From the NCBI RefSeq assembly GCF_001420005.1, contig NZ_LJAK01000015.1:1-64000 (forward strand): a DNA stretch of 64,000 bases, read 5' to 3'. The notes under the pieces are model-generated. The model worked only from the letters and a program-made list of their open reading frames with translations. It searched no databases and was not told the DNA's origin. This DNA comes from Loktanella sp. 3ANDIMAR09. GTDB lineage: Bacteria; Pseudomonadota; Alphaproteobacteria; Rhodobacterales; Rhodobacteraceae. Each line of letters starts with the position of its first letter. Positions within the stretch are counted from its first letter, which is position 1. Below, in pieces: positions 36,700 through 46,501 of the stretch. Position numbers and translations under genes: made by a program.

Positions 36700-37886
36700 C
36701 ACGTCCTACCTCTATCGTGCGCCGCACCAGCTGGCCCACATCCGTCTCGCGGCCCGTCGTGACGCCGCTGCAACCCAGTGTCGTCTATTCGTCACCCGAT
36801 CCCGATGCGCTGGATGCGCAATATGCCGACGCCTCTGGCTATACCTATGCCCGCGAGGGGCACCCGAACGCGCAGGTTCTGGCCGAAAAGATCGACATGC
36901 TGGAATCCGTTGATCCCGCATCCGGCGGCGGGATCATCACCGGGTCGGGAATGTCCGCGATCGGCGCTGTATTTCTGGGCGTGCTCAAGGCGGGCGATCA
37001 CGTGCTGGGCGGTGACCAGCTTTATGGTCGATCCTTGCGGCTGATGACGCAAGACCTGCCGCGTCTGGGAATCGAAACCTCGCTGGCGGACCCCACGGAC
37101 CTGGCCGCGATGGAGGCCGCATTGCGCCCCAACACCCGCATGATCCTGGTCGAGGTGGTATCGAACCCCACGATCCGCGTGGCCGACATGGAAGGGATCG
37201 TGAAACTGGCCCGTGACCGCGGCATACTGCTGATGGTGGACAATACCTTTACCACGCCAGCCGCCTATCAGCCGCTGGTGGCGGGTGCCGACATCACGAT
37301 TCATTCGGTGACCAAGCTGCTGGCGGGCCATTCGGATGCGACCCTGGGCTATGTCGGGACCAATGATCCGGACCTGCGGCGCCAGATCAACGATGCCAAT
37401 GTGACCTGGGGCATGACGCCCAGCCCGTTCGATTGCTGGCTGGCGGAACGGGGGCTTCATTCTTTCCACCTGCGCCACCGCGCGACACAGGACAATGCCA
37501 CCCGGCTGGCCGATGCGCTGGCAGGCATGCCCGGCGTGACCAAGGTTCTTTATCCCACGCGCGCTGACCATCCCGACCATAACCGCGCCGTGGCACTGCT
37601 GGGCGGGCAGGGCGGGCATATGCTGTCCTTTGTGCTGGACGGCGGGCGTGAGGCGGCGAATGCGCTGACCCGGGCCGCCCCCAACATCGCATTTGCGCCG
37701 ACGCTGGGGGATATCGGCACAACGCTGTCGCATCCGCCGTCATCATCGCATCGCGGATTGACGCCCGAGGGGCGTGCCGCACTGGGCATCAGCGAAGGAT
37801 TCTTTCGCGTGTCGGTCGGGGTCGAGGATGCCGACCTGCTGATTTCCGAACTGGGTGCCGCCGTCGCGGCCGCAACCCAAGGGTAG
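36696..37886 (+). CDS. metC: trans-sulfuration PLP enzyme, probably cystathionine beta-lyase
   Basis: A 396-residue fold-type I PLP enzyme of the Cys/Met metabolism family. YTYAREGHPN and SGMSAIGAVFLG mark the N-terminal part; DNTFTTPAAYQPLVAGADITIHSVTKLLAGHSD contains the PLP-binding Lys near residue 208; the C-terminal block SLGDIGTT-type TLGDIGTTLSHPPSSSH is present. Family members split cystathionine to homocysteine or act as gamma-lyases. Beta-lyase is most likely from the bacterial group; not certain. It is coupled to the upstream gene, and phoR follows 6 bases later. Confidence 0.82.
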   Translation: MTRPTSIVRRTSWPTSVSRPVVTPLQPSVVYSSPDPDALDAQYADASGYTYAREGHPNAQVLAEKIDMLESVDPASGGGIITGSGMSAIGAVFLGVLKAGDHVLGGDQLYGRSLRLMTQDLPRLGIETSLADPTDLAAMEAALRPNTRMILVEVVSNPTIRVADMEGIVKLARDRGILLMVDNTFTTPAAYQPLVAGADITIHSVTKLLAGHSDATLGYVGTNDPDLRRQINDANVTWGMTPSPFDCWLAERGLHSFHLRHRATQDNATRLADALAGMPGVTKVLYPTRADHPDHNRAVALLGGQGGHMLSFVLDGGREAANALTRAAPNIAFAPTLGDIGTTLSHPPSSSHRGLTPEGRAALGISEGFFRVSVGVEDADLLISELGAAVAAATQG

Positions 37887-37892
37887 GGGGCC

Positions 37893-38915
37893 ATGACCCG
37901 TCTGATCCCCGTCGATGCCCTGCCGATCCCGGTGATGCTGATCGACGCGGATCAGATGGTGGGTGCCGTCAGTCCTGCCTTGACGGCCCTGTTGGGGCCG
38001 AAACTGGTGGGGCGCCATTTCATCACCGCCTTGCGTCAACCCACCCTGCTGGAGGCGATCGAGACCGTGATGCAATCCGGCGCACCGGGCAGATCGCAAT
38101 ACCTTGGGCGCGATGGTGCGCGGGACACGACCTGGGATGTGACCATCGTACCCGAGGGACGCAGCGTGATCCTGACCTTTGAGGATCGGACCGCGGCACA
38201 GGACGTCGGACAATTGCGCCGGGATTTCGTGGCCAATGTCAGTCACGAGCTGCGCACGCCGCTGACAGCGCTTCAGGGGTTCATCGAAACGCTGCGCGGT
38301 GCCGCCCGCGACGACCCAAAGGCCCGCGAACGGTTCTTGGGAATCATGGAACGTGAAACCACGCGGATGACCCAGCTTGTCACCGACCTTTTGTCGCTGT
38401 CGCGGGTCGAGGAGGCGGAACGCCTGCGCCCCAATACGGCCGTCAATCTGGGGGCATTGATCGCAGGCACGCTTGAAGATCTGGGCCCGATCATCACGGA
38501 TTCGGGGATGAAGGTGACCCTGGAGGACAACAGCGCGGGCGTGCACGTGCTGGGCGATTCCGACCAGTTGCGGCAGGTCATCGCCAACCTGGTGCAAAAC
38601 GCGCTGAAATACGGGGCCGACGGCGAAAAGGTCGAAATTACCGTCGATCCGCCGGCAGCCTTTCGCAAATTGCGCGGGTTGGGGCTGGCGTTTCATGTGC
38701 GCGATCATGGTCCCGGTATCGCCGCCCACCATCTGCCGCGCCTGACCGAGCGATTCTACCGCGTCGATTCTCACAGGGCGCGCGGGCAGGGTGGCACAGG
38801 ACTGGGATTGGCCATCGTCAAACACATCCTGAACCGTCACCGCGGGCGATTGCATATCGCCAGTACCGTTGGATCAGGCACAACCTGTACCGTGGTTCTG
38901 CCGCTTGCGGACTAA
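37893..38915 (+). CDS. phoR: phosphate-regulon sensor histidine kinase PhoR, soluble form
   Basis: A 340-residue histidine kinase. A PAS-like domain (residues 1-100: PIPVMLIDADQMVGAVSPAL) is followed by HisKA with the phospho-His in RRDFVANVSHELRTPLTAL, then the ATPase domain (ANLVQNALKYGAD, DHGPGIAAHHL, GTGLGLAIVKHIL). There is no transmembrane segment, unlike the 431-residue E. coli protein with two. It would need PstSCAB-PhoU for membrane contact. Followed by a Pho box and pst operon. Confidence 0.9.
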   Translation: MTRLIPVDALPIPVMLIDADQMVGAVSPALTALLGPKLVGRHFITALRQPTLLEAIETVMQSGAPGRSQYLGRDGARDTTWDVTIVPEGRSVILTFEDRTAAQDVGQLRRDFVANVSHELRTPLTALQGFIETLRGAARDDPKARERFLGIMERETTRMTQLVTDLLSLSRVEEAERLRPNTAVNLGALIAGTLEDLGPIITDSGMKVTLEDNSAGVHVLGDSDQLRQVIANLVQNALKYGADGEKVEITVDPPAAFRKLRGLGLAFHVRDHGPGIAAHHLPRLTERFYRVDSHRARGQGGTGLGLAIVKHILNRHRGRLHIASTVGSGTTCTVVLPLAD

Positions 38916-38932
38916 ATCCGCGATTTCGGCCC

Positions 38933-38961
38933 CTGTCATATTACTTTTACATAACTGTCAC
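38933..38961 (+). promoter_or_regulatory. Pho box, three seven-base repeats, upstream of pstS
   Basis: CTGTCAT (38933), CTTTTAC (38944) and CTGTCAC (38955) are spaced exactly 11 bases apart, matching PhoB binding sites. The outer repeats are near-perfect and the middle one weaker. The pstS ATG is 84 bases downstream. Confidence 0.88.
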
Positions 38962-39044
38962 AAAAGCGTTGTGCGGGCCGATTAGCAGGGCCGCGACGGG
39001 GGCGTAGGAAACGCCATCCGCATATGACTGACAGGAGCAAAAAT

Positions 39045-40076
39045 ATGTCGTTCATCAAACTGGCCACCTCTGCCGTTGCCATCGCTGCCGCATCCGCCGC
39101 CACCGCCCAATCCCGTGACAACGTGCAGGTTGCAGGCTCGTCCACCGTGCTGCCCTATGCCACGATCGTAGCCGAACTGTTCGGCGAGAACTTTGATTTT
39201 CCGACACCCGTCGTCGAATCCGGCGGATCTTCCGCTGGTCTGAAGCGTTTCTGTGAAGGCGTTGGCGAAAACACCGTCGACATCGCGAACGCATCCCGCG
39301 CGATCCGCCCCGCAGAGATCGAGGAATGCGCTGCAAACGGCGTGACCGACATCATGGAAGTCCGCATCGGTTATGATGGCATCGTGTTCGCCAGCCAGAC
39401 CGACGGTCCGGCATTCACCGAATTCACCCCGACACAGTGGTACAACGCACTGGCCGCCGAGCTGCCCGTCGACGGTGCCATGGTTGCCAACCCGAACACC
39501 AACTGGTCGCAGGTTGACGCCGCACTGCCCGACGCCGACATCATGACATTCATCCCCGGCACCAAGCACGGCACCCGTGAAGTGTTCGAGGAAAAAGTCA
39601 TCCTGCAGGGCTGCGAAGACAGCGGTGCCATGGCTGCGATCATGGAAATCAACGGCGGTGACGAAGATGCTGCCGAATCCGCATGCATGGCGATCCGCAC
39701 CGACGGCATGTCCGTGGACATCGACGGCGACTACACCGAAACGCTGGCTCGCATCGACGCGAACCCCAACGGTGTCGGCGTCTTTGGTCTGGCGTTCTAC
39801 GAAAACAACACCAGCGTCCTGAAGGTCGCCACCATGAACGGTGTCGAACCCACGACGGAAACCATCTCGGCTGGTGATTACCCCGTGTCCCGCCCGCTGT
39901 TTTTCTACGTCAAGAAGGCGCATATCGGCGTGATCCCCGGTGTGAAGGAATACGCAGAGTTCTTCGTGTCTGACGACATGGCAGGCCCCGACGGCCCGCT
40001 GGCCGAATACGGCCTGGTGTCCGACCCCGAGCTGGCCACCACCCAGGCCGCGATCGCTGACGAAACCACGATGTAA
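39045..40076 (+). CDS. pstS: phosphate ABC transporter substrate-binding protein PstS
   Basis: A 343-residue periplasmic phosphate-binding protein. Signal peptide MSFIKLATSAVAIAAASAATA is followed by the phosphate-loop block VQVAGSSTVLPYA. Further ligand regions are ESGGSSAGLKRFCEG and PGTKHGTREVFEEK. It has ribosome site ACAGGAGC. Under PhoB control through the upstream Pho box. A strong hairpin after the stop separates it from pstC. Confidence 0.96.
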   Translation: MSFIKLATSAVAIAAASAATAQSRDNVQVAGSSTVLPYATIVAELFGENFDFPTPVVESGGSSAGLKRFCEGVGENTVDIANASRAIRPAEIEECAANGVTDIMEVRIGYDGIVFASQTDGPAFTEFTPTQWYNALAAELPVDGAMVANPNTNWSQVDAALPDADIMTFIPGTKHGTREVFEEKVILQGCEDSGAMAAIMEINGGDEDAAESACMAIRTDGMSVDIDGDYTETLARIDANPNGVGVFGLAFYENNTSVLKVATMNGVEPTTETISAGDYPVSRPLFFYVKKAHIGVIPGVKEYAEFFVSDDMAGPDGPLAEYGLVSDPELATTQAAIADETTM

Positions 40077-40097
40077 GTTTGCGCAAACGCATGTTAC

Positions 40098-40126
40098 GAC
40101 CGGGGGCAGGGCCGCTGCCCCCGGTC
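40098..40126 (+). terminator. hairpin between pstS and pstC
   Basis: A perfect 12-pair GC-rich stem with a five-base loop, 21 bases after the pstS stop and followed only by ATTT. It probably attenuates or stabilises so that pstS mRNA exceeds pstCAB. Confidence 0.65.
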
Positions 40127-40151
40127 ATTTGAACGAAGTGAAAGCTGCCAC

Positions 40152-41357
40152 ATGTCGCTGACGTTGCCCCTTTTGTTTATTGCCGCACTCAGCGTCGGGG
40201 GGTTCTTTATCGCCCGCAGTCGTGCACAAAGCGCCGCTGGCGGTGATATTCGCAAACTGGCGTCCCTGCCGCGCCAGCACGGGCTGAACACAGCCCTGTC
40301 CACCGCCATTCCTGCGCTGTTCGCCATTCTGGCTTGGCTCTTTGCCGCGCGCCTGCTCAGCTACCGTGATGCTGCACCGATCTGGGTGCCGCTGGCCATC
40401 ATGTTGATTGCGACACTGGGTTTCATCCTGTCGATCATGCGCGTATCGGTCACGTTCCGGGCCCGCACCGCCGCCGAGGGATGGATCCGCAGCCTGCTGA
40501 TCGGTGCCTCTGTCATCGCTATTCTGACCACGGTGGGCATCGTGTTTTCGATGCTGTTCGAATCGATCAACTTTTTCAGCCAGTATCGCTGGCAGGATTT
40601 CTTTTTCTCGACGAATTGGGCACCCAACTTTCGCGGCAATTCCGATCTGGGCATCCTGCCACTGCTCTGGGGCACATTGTACATCAGCGTCATCGCCCTG
40701 ATCTTTGCCGTGCCGATCGGTCTGTTCGCCGCTGTCTACCTCAGCGAATATGCCAGCCGCCGGACCCGCAGCGTGTTCAAACCGCTGATCGAGATCCTCG
40801 CCGGTATTCCGACCATCGTTTACGGTCTGTTTGCGCTGGTCACCGTGGGCCCGTTCCTGCGCGACTACTTTGCCCAGCCGACCGGTTTTGGCGACAGCGC
40901 GTCGTCGGTGATGACCGCCGGTCTGGTCATGGGCATCATGCTGATCCCCTTTGTATCGTCACTGTCCGACGACATCATCAACGCCGTGCCGCAATCCCTG
41001 CGTGACGGTAGCTTGGGATTGGGTTCGACCCATTCGGAAACTATCCGTCAGGTTGTCCTGCCGGCCGCATTGCCCGGCATTGTCGGCGCCATCCTGCTGG
41101 CCGCATCCCGCGCCATCGGCGAGACAATGATCGTGGTGCTGGGGGCAGGGGCCGCGGCCCGGCTGGACCTGAACCCATTCGAGGCGATGACAACCGTGAC
41201 CGTCAAGATCGTCAGCCAGCTGACCGGTGACACGGATTTCGCATCCCCCGAAACACTCGTTGCATTCGCACTGGGCCTGACCTTGTTTGTCATCACCCTC
41301 GCGCTGAATGTCCTCGCCCTCTACATCGTGCGCCGCTACCGGGAGCAATACGAATGA
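40152..41357 (+). CDS. pstC: phosphate ABC transporter permease PstC
   Basis: A 401-residue permease. An extended N-terminal section with an extra two or three helices (residues 1-130) is not found in E. coli PstC. The permease core includes LLWGTLYISVIALIFAVPIGLFAAVYLSEYA and GSTHSETIRQVVLPAALPGIVGAILLAASRAIGET, the conserved ABC coupling region. It pairs with PstA. The stop overlaps the pstA ATG by four bases. Confidence 0.94.
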   Translation: MSLTLPLLFIAALSVGGFFIARSRAQSAAGGDIRKLASLPRQHGLNTALSTAIPALFAILAWLFAARLLSYRDAAPIWVPLAIMLIATLGFILSIMRVSVTFRARTAAEGWIRSLLIGASVIAILTTVGIVFSMLFESINFFSQYRWQDFFFSTNWAPNFRGNSDLGILPLLWGTLYISVIALIFAVPIGLFAAVYLSEYASRRTRSVFKPLIEILAGIPTIVYGLFALVTVGPFLRDYFAQPTGFGDSASSVMTAGLVMGIMLIPFVSSLSDDIINAVPQSLRDGSLGLGSTHSETIRQVVLPAALPGIVGAILLAASRAIGETMIVVLGAGAAARLDLNPFEAMTTVTVKIVSQLTGDTDFASPETLVAFALGLTLFVITLALNVLALYIVRRYREQYE

Positions 41358-42676
41358 CCTCGAAATCCCTGCTGACCGAAGACAAGCGGACCAAGGCGCG
41401 TAACGCGGCAGAACGCCGGTTCAAATCTTACGGTGTCGCGGCCATCGCAGTTGCCATGATGGCGCTTGCGATCCTGCTGACCAGCGTGATCGTCAAGGGG
41501 ATCGGCGCATTCAGCCAGACCTATGTGACCATCGACATCACCCTTCCTGCTGACCGGCTGGACAAGGACGGTAACCGCGATCCTGCCGAAATGGCGGGCG
41601 TGACAACCATCGGCTATGCCTCTGTCCTGCGCGACGGTTTGATCGACACGCTGGCCGCCGCCGGGATCGAAACCGAGGTCAGCGACCGCGACATCGGCGA
41701 CATGATTTCCAAGGAGGCATCGGCCACGGTTCGCAACCGCGTGCTGGCGAATCCGGACCTGATTGGCGAGACGGTCAATTTCAACCTGCTGGCCGACGGG
41801 CGGATCGACGGGTTTTTCAAAGGCCGCGTGACGATGGAAACCGCATCGCGCGACCAGAACGTCAGCCCCGAACAACTGGTCCTGGCCGAACAGATGGCCG
41901 AGGCGGGCATTATCGAGACCCGCATCAACTGGGCGTTTCTGTCGCTGCCCGATGCATCTGACCAAAGACCAGAGGCCGCAGGGCTGGGTGTGGCAATCCT
42001 GGGATCGCTTTACATGATGATCGTGGTGCTGGTGCTGGCGCTGCCCATTGCGGTTGCGGCGTCCATCTACCTCGAGGAATTTGCCCCGAAAAACCGCTGG
42101 ACCGATATCATCGAGGTCAATATCGCGAACCTCGCGGCTGTTCCGTCCATCGTTTACGGGATCCTTGGCCTTGCGATTTTCATCAACTTCATGGAATTCA
42201 ACCAATCCTCGCCGCTGGTTGGGGGGCTGGTGCTGACCTTGATGACCTTGCCTACGATCATCATCTCGACACGCGCCGCGTTGAAATCGGTGCCGCCGTC
42301 GATCCGGGATGCGGCATTGGGTGTCGGCGCGTCAAAAATGCAATCGGTGTTTCACCACGTGCTGCCGCTGGCCGCACCGGGCATCCTGACGGGCACGATC
42401 ATCGGTCTGGCGCAGGCGCTGGGTGAAACCGCACCGCTGCTGCTGATCGGCATGGTGGCCTTTGTGCGGGATTATCCGCAGGCCTTTTCCGACAGCGCCG
42501 GCCTGTTCGGAGACCCGTCAACCGCACTGCCCGTGCAAATCTACAACTGGACGCAGCGATCCGACCCGGCCTTTGTCGAACGGGCCCAGGGTGCGATCAT
42601 CGTGCTGCTGGTGTTCCTGCTGATCATGAACGCCGCCGCCATCATCCTGCGCCGCAAATTCGAACGCCGTTGGTAA
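41354..42676 (+). CDS. pstA: phosphate ABC transporter permease PstA
   Basis: A 440-residue permease. Residues 1-200 form a DUF3333-type N-terminal region: a helix (VAAIAVAMMALAILLTSVIVKGI) followed by a large exported-side domain up to LLADGRIDGFFKGRV. The permease core follows from AILGSLYMMIVVLVLALPIAVAASIYLEEFA with coupling block GASKMQSVFHHVLPLAAPGILTGTIIGLAQALGET. pstB starts three bases after the stop. Confidence 0.94.
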   Translation: MTSKSLLTEDKRTKARNAAERRFKSYGVAAIAVAMMALAILLTSVIVKGIGAFSQTYVTIDITLPADRLDKDGNRDPAEMAGVTTIGYASVLRDGLIDTLAAAGIETEVSDRDIGDMISKEASATVRNRVLANPDLIGETVNFNLLADGRIDGFFKGRVTMETASRDQNVSPEQLVLAEQMAEAGIIETRINWAFLSLPDASDQRPEAAGLGVAILGSLYMMIVVLVLALPIAVAASIYLEEFAPKNRWTDIIEVNIANLAAVPSIVYGILGLAIFINFMEFNQSSPLVGGLVLTLMTLPTIIISTRAALKSVPPSIRDAALGVGASKMQSVFHHVLPLAAPGILTGTIIGLAQALGETAPLLLIGMVAFVRDYPQAFSDSAGLFGDPSTALPVQIYNWTQRSDPAFVERAQGAIIVLLVFLLIMNAAAIILRRKFERRW

Positions 42677-42679
42677 GCC

Positions 42680-43459
42680 ATGAAAGACACCTCAATGACC
42701 AAGAACATCAAGATCTCGGCGAACAATATCGACGTTTATTACGGCGAAAAACACGCGATCAAGGACGTGTCCGTCCAGATCGAGGACAAGACCGTCACGG
42801 CCTTTATCGGACCCTCGGGCTGCGGCAAGTCAACGTTTCTGCGGTGCATCAACCGGATGAACGACACGATTGATATCGCGCGTGTCACAGGCCACATCGC
42901 CATCGACGGCGAGGATATCTATGATCCCCGCGTTGATCCCGTACAGCTGCGCGCCAAGGTCGGCATGGTGTTCCAGAAACCGAACCCCTTTCCAAAGTCC
43001 ATCTATGACAACGTGGCCTATGGCCCGAAAATCCATGGCCTGTCCCGCAACAAGGCCGAGCTGGACGAGATCGTTGAAAAATCCCTGCGTCGCGGTGCCC
43101 TGTGGGAAGAGGTCAAGGACCGTCTGCACGAACCGGGCACCGGCCTGTCGGGTGGCCAGCAGCAACGCCTGTGCATCGCACGCGCTGTCGCGACGGAACC
43201 AGAGGTTCTGCTGATGGATGAGCCGTGCAGTGCGCTGGACCCCATCGCCACGGCCCAGGTCGAGGAACTGATCGACGAACTGCGCCAAAGCTTTTCGGTG
43301 GTGATCGTGACCCACTCGATGCAGCAGGCTGCGCGGGTCAGTCAGAAAACCGCGTTTTTCCATCTCGGCAACATGGTTGAATACGACGAGACGGACAAAA
43401 TCTTTACCAACCCCGAAGACCCGCGCACCGAGAGCTATATCTCGGGCCGGATCGGATAA
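42680..43459 (+). CDS. pstB: phosphate ABC transporter ATP-binding protein PstB
   Basis: A 259-residue ABC ATPase with Walker [10 protein letters not shown], signature [14 protein letters not shown], Walker [14 protein letters not shown] and switch His in [20 protein letters not shown] and the ending TEKIFTNP-like [21 protein letters not shown] are PstB-specific. ATG at 42680 or 42695 could be the start; neither has a strong ribosome site. It powers PstCA and takes part in signalling phosphate status to PhoR. Confidence 0.96.
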   Translation: MKDTSMTKNIKISANNIDVYYGEKHAIKDVSVQIEDKTVTAFIGPSGCGKSTFLRCINRMNDTIDIARVTGHIAIDGEDIYDPRVDPVQLRAKVGMVFQKPNPFPKSIYDNVAYGPKIHGLSRNKAELDEIVEKSLRRGALWEEVKDRLHEPGTGLSGGQQQRLCIARAVATEPEVLLMDEPCSALDPIATAQVEELIDELRQSFSVVIVTHSMQQAARVSQKTAFFHLGNMVEYDETDKIFTNPEDPRTESYISGRIG

Positions 43460-43471
43460 GGAGCGGCGACC

Positions 43472-44185
43472 ATGAGCGATCAACAACACATTTCATCGGC
43501 CTACGACCGCGACCTAGAAGAGATCACGACACTGATCATGAAAATGGGTGGCATGGTCGAGGCGGCGATCCTGCAGACCGCCGAGGCGATGGCGACCCGC
43601 GATCTGGAGCTGGCCGAAAAGGTCCGCAACGGTGACAAGGCCATCGACGCGCTGGAAATCGAGATCAACGATTCCGCGGCACGCACCATTGCCCTGCGTG
43701 CGCCGGTCTCCAAGGACCTGCGGTCCATCCTGACGGTGCTGCGGCTGGCGGCCTCGCTTGAACGGATCGGCGATTATGCAAAGAACATCGCCAAACGCAC
43801 GTCGGTCCTGATCGACATGCCGGTCATCAGCGGGTCCGAAGTCGCGCTGAAACGCATGGCCCGCGAGGTGCAGGGCATGTTGAACGACACGCTGGATGCC
43901 TACATCCGCGGCGATGCCGAACTGGCCGAGGACGTGCGCCAGCACGACCAGGATGTCGATCAGATGTACAACGCGCTGTTCCGCGAATTCCTGACCTTCA
44001 TGATGGAAGACCCGCGCAACATCACCGCCTGCATGCATCTGCATTTCATGGCCAAGAACATCGAGCGCATGGGCGATCTGACGACCAATATGGCAGAACA
44101 GGTGATCTATCTGGTCACCGGTGACATGCCGGACGAGGCGCGTCCAAAGTCAGACCGCACGGCCTATACCACGGAACCGGAATGA
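43472..44185 (+). CDS. phoU: phosphate signalling regulator PhoU
   Basis: A 237-residue all-helical protein with two PhoU repeats. Each carries metal-binding acid residues (ALEIEINDSAARTIALRAPVSKDLR in the first, MQD-like MYNALFREFLTFMMEDPRNITACMHLHFMAKNIERMGD in the second). It relays transporter state to PhoR to switch PhoB off. Ribosome site AAGGAGCGGCG. Confidence 0.96.
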   Translation: MSDQQHISSAYDRDLEEITTLIMKMGGMVEAAILQTAEAMATRDLELAEKVRNGDKAIDALEIEINDSAARTIALRAPVSKDLRSILTVLRLAASLERIGDYAKNIAKRTSVLIDMPVISGSEVALKRMAREVQGMLNDTLDAYIRGDAELAEDVRQHDQDVDQMYNALFREFLTFMMEDPRNITACMHLHFMAKNIERMGDLTTNMAEQVIYLVTGDMPDEARPKSDRTAYTTEPE

Positions 44186-44188
44186 CCC

Positions 44189-44875
44189 ATGTCCACCCAG
44201 CCGCATGTCCTAGTCGTCGAAGATGAACACGCGATCCGCGAGGTTCTGACCTATAACCTCGAGGCAGAGGGTTTCCGTGTGTCGGGGGCCGCCGACGGTG
44301 AAGAGGCGATGATGGTCGTCGCAGAGGACCCGCCGGACGTCATGGTTCTGGACTGGATGTTGCCGCGTGTGACCGGGATCGAGGTCTGTCGCCGGATCAA
44401 GATGGACCCCGCGACCCGGTCTGTGGGGATCATCATGCTGTCGGCCCGCACCGAGGAGGTGGACCGCGTGCGCGGTCTGGAAACCGGCGCGGATGATTAT
44501 GTGACAAAACCCTATTCCATGTCGGAAATGATGGCGCGGGTCCGGTCGCAATTGCGTCGCGTCCGGCCCACATCCGTGGGGCAGGTTCTGGTGTATGAGG
44601 ATATTCTGCTGGACGCGGAAACGCACCGCGCCACGCGCGACGGCAATGCCCTGAAACTGGGTCCGACCGAATTCAGGCTCTTGTCCACGCTGATGGAAAA
44701 ACCCGGTCGTGTCTGGTCACGCGATCAATTGCTGGACCGGGTCTGGGGTCGTGATATCTATGTTGATACCCGCACCGTGGACGTCCACGTGGGGCGTCTG
44801 CGCAAGGTGCTGACCGCCGAAGGCGGGACTGACCCAGTGCGCACCGTCCGCGGGGCGGGATACGCACTGGGGTAG
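44189..44875 (+). CDS. phoB: phosphate regulon response regulator PhoB
   Basis: A 228-residue OmpR-class regulator. The receiver phospho-Asp is in VMVLDWMLP, with the conserved Lys in DYVTKPYS. The winged-helix DNA-binding domain follows from LKLGPTEFRLL to YVDTRTVDVHVGRLRKVL. It follows phoU after three bases. It converges on gnd with a six-base gap and no visible terminator. Confidence 0.96.
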   Translation: MSTQPHVLVVEDEHAIREVLTYNLEAEGFRVSGAADGEEAMMVVAEDPPDVMVLDWMLPRVTGIEVCRRIKMDPATRSVGIIMLSARTEEVDRVRGLETGADDYVTKPYSMSEMMARVRSQLRRVRPTSVGQVLVYEDILLDAETHRATRDGNALKLGPTEFRLLSTLMEKPGRVWSRDQLLDRVWGRDIYVDTRTVDVHVGRLRKVLTAEGGTDPVRTVRGAGYALG

Positions 44876-44881
44876 GGCGGT

Positions 44882-46282
44882 TCAATCCGCCCAGGGTCCA
44901 TGGAAATCGGTCCCGTCGCGATCCAGCCGCGTGAAACCATGGCGCCCGAAATAATCGCGCTGCCCCTGGATCATGTCGGCCGTGCCACGGGCCGTGCGCA
45001 TGGCATCGAAATACGCAAGCCCCGATGACAGCGCAGGCATCGGCAGCCCATGCAATGCCGCCTGTGCCACGACCTGTCGCAGCGCCATGTGATTTTCCCC
45101 AAGATCACCGGCGAACCGTTTGGAAAACATCAGGTTTTCATCAGGATTTTCTGTCAGCGCCGTTGCCATGTCGTCCAGCATCACGGACCGGATGATACAG
45201 CCCGCGCGCCAGACCCGGGCAATGTCCGGCAGCGGCAGTGCCCAGCCGAAATCGTCAGAGGCACGCGTGATCATGTCGAAACCCTGCGCATAGCACAGGA
45301 TCTTGCCCGCGATCAGCGCCTGTTCCAACTGGTCGATCTCCAGCGCGCCGTTCAGGCTGACGGGCGCTGCGCCAAAGAGGTCCTGACCCTGCGCGCGCAA
45401 CTCGGTCCGGGCCGAGATGTTGCGCGCGGCAACGGCCGCTTCGATGGCCGGAACGGGGGCTGCGAGGTGCTGCGCCTCGATCGCAGTCCAGCGGCCCGTG
45501 CCTTTTTGCCCAGCCGCATCGCGGATCACGCTGAGCAGCGGCGCACCGGTCAAACTGTCACTGGCAGCCGCGACCTTGTGTGAAATCTCGATCAGATAGG
45601 ATGCCAGCGGGCCATTGTTCCATGTGGCGAAAACATCGGAAATCTGGGTATGATCCAGCCCAATGCCATCGCGCATCACGCCGTAAACCTCTGCAATCAT
45701 TTGCATATCGGCGTATTCGATACCGTTGTGCACGGCCTTGACGAAATGACCTGCGCCCGCCTGACCCATCCATGTCGCACAGGCTGTCCCGTCGTGTTGC
45801 GCGGCAATTGCGGTCAGGATGTGCGCCACACGGTCCCAGGCCTCGCGCGGGCCACCACCCATGATGGACGGGCCATGGCGCGCACCATCTTCGCCACCGG
45901 ATACGCCAATCCCCAGAAAGGGCTTGCCATCAGCCTCGGCCGCGCGGCGATTGGTGTCGTGAAAATTCGCGTTTCCAGCGTCGATGATCAGATCATCGTC
46001 GTCCAGCAACGGGCGCAGCGCAGCGATCTGCTGATCGACAGGATCGCCGGCGGGCACCATCAGAATGATGGTGCGCGGTGTTGCGATGGCAGCAACAAAA
46101 TCCTTCAGATTTTCCGTTGGGGTGATCCGCTGTGCCAGATCACCGGCATCCTTGGCGAAATCACGCGTGACCTGCGTCGTGCGATTGAACACCGCGATGT
46201 CGAAACCCTTGTCAGCGATGTTCAACGCAAGGGCAGCACCCATGGTACCCAGACCCAACAGGCCGATTTCTGACTTGCTCAT
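44882..46282 (-). CDS. gnd: 6-phosphogluconate dehydrogenase, decarboxylating
   Basis: Oxidative pentose phosphate enzyme: 6-phosphogluconate to ribulose-5-phosphate, CO2 and NADPH. 466 residues from the ATG at 46282, which has GGAGG eight bases upstream. The N-terminal Rossmann motif is GLLGLGTMGAALALN; ILMVPAGDPVDQQI and GVSGGEDGARHGPSIMGGG carry substrate residues; VKAVHNGIEYADMQ has the catalytic Lys. It stands alone, convergent with phoB. Confidence 0.96.
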   Translation of the reverse strand: MSKSEIGLLGLGTMGAALALNIADKGFDIAVFNRTTQVTRDFAKDAGDLAQRITPTENLKDFVAAIATPRTIILMVPAGDPVDQQIAALRPLLDDDDLIIDAGNANFHDTNRRAAEADGKPFLGIGVSGGEDGARHGPSIMGGGPREAWDRVAHILTAIAAQHDGTACATWMGQAGAGHFVKAVHNGIEYADMQMIAEVYGVMRDGIGLDHTQISDVFATWNNGPLASYLIEISHKVAAASDSLTGAPLLSVIRDAAGQKGTGRWTAIEAQHLAAPVPAIEAAVAARNISARTELRAQGQDLFGAAPVSLNGALEIDQLEQALIAGKILCYAQGFDMITRASDDFGWALPLPDIARVWRAGCIIRSVMLDDMATALTENPDENLMFSKRFAGDLGENHMALRQVVAQAALHGLPMPALSSGLAYFDAMRTARGTADMIQGQRDYFGRHGFTRLDRDGTDFHGPWAD

Positions 46283-46501
46283 GCCAGCCTCCATTTTTCA
46301 ATTGGGGTCTGTATAGTCACCGACACGGCAAAGGCCAGTCGGCCGCAAGCACATGATCGTTTGCTTGTAATTGGTATTATGTAATTAAAGGAGCGGATCA
46401 AATCCCGGTCCGTTGCTGTAATCCGCCAACCAAAGCACCGTCACCGCTTCTCATCCGTGCAAAGCACACTAGTGTCATTCTGGTAGTTGCAGGAAATGGT
46501 T

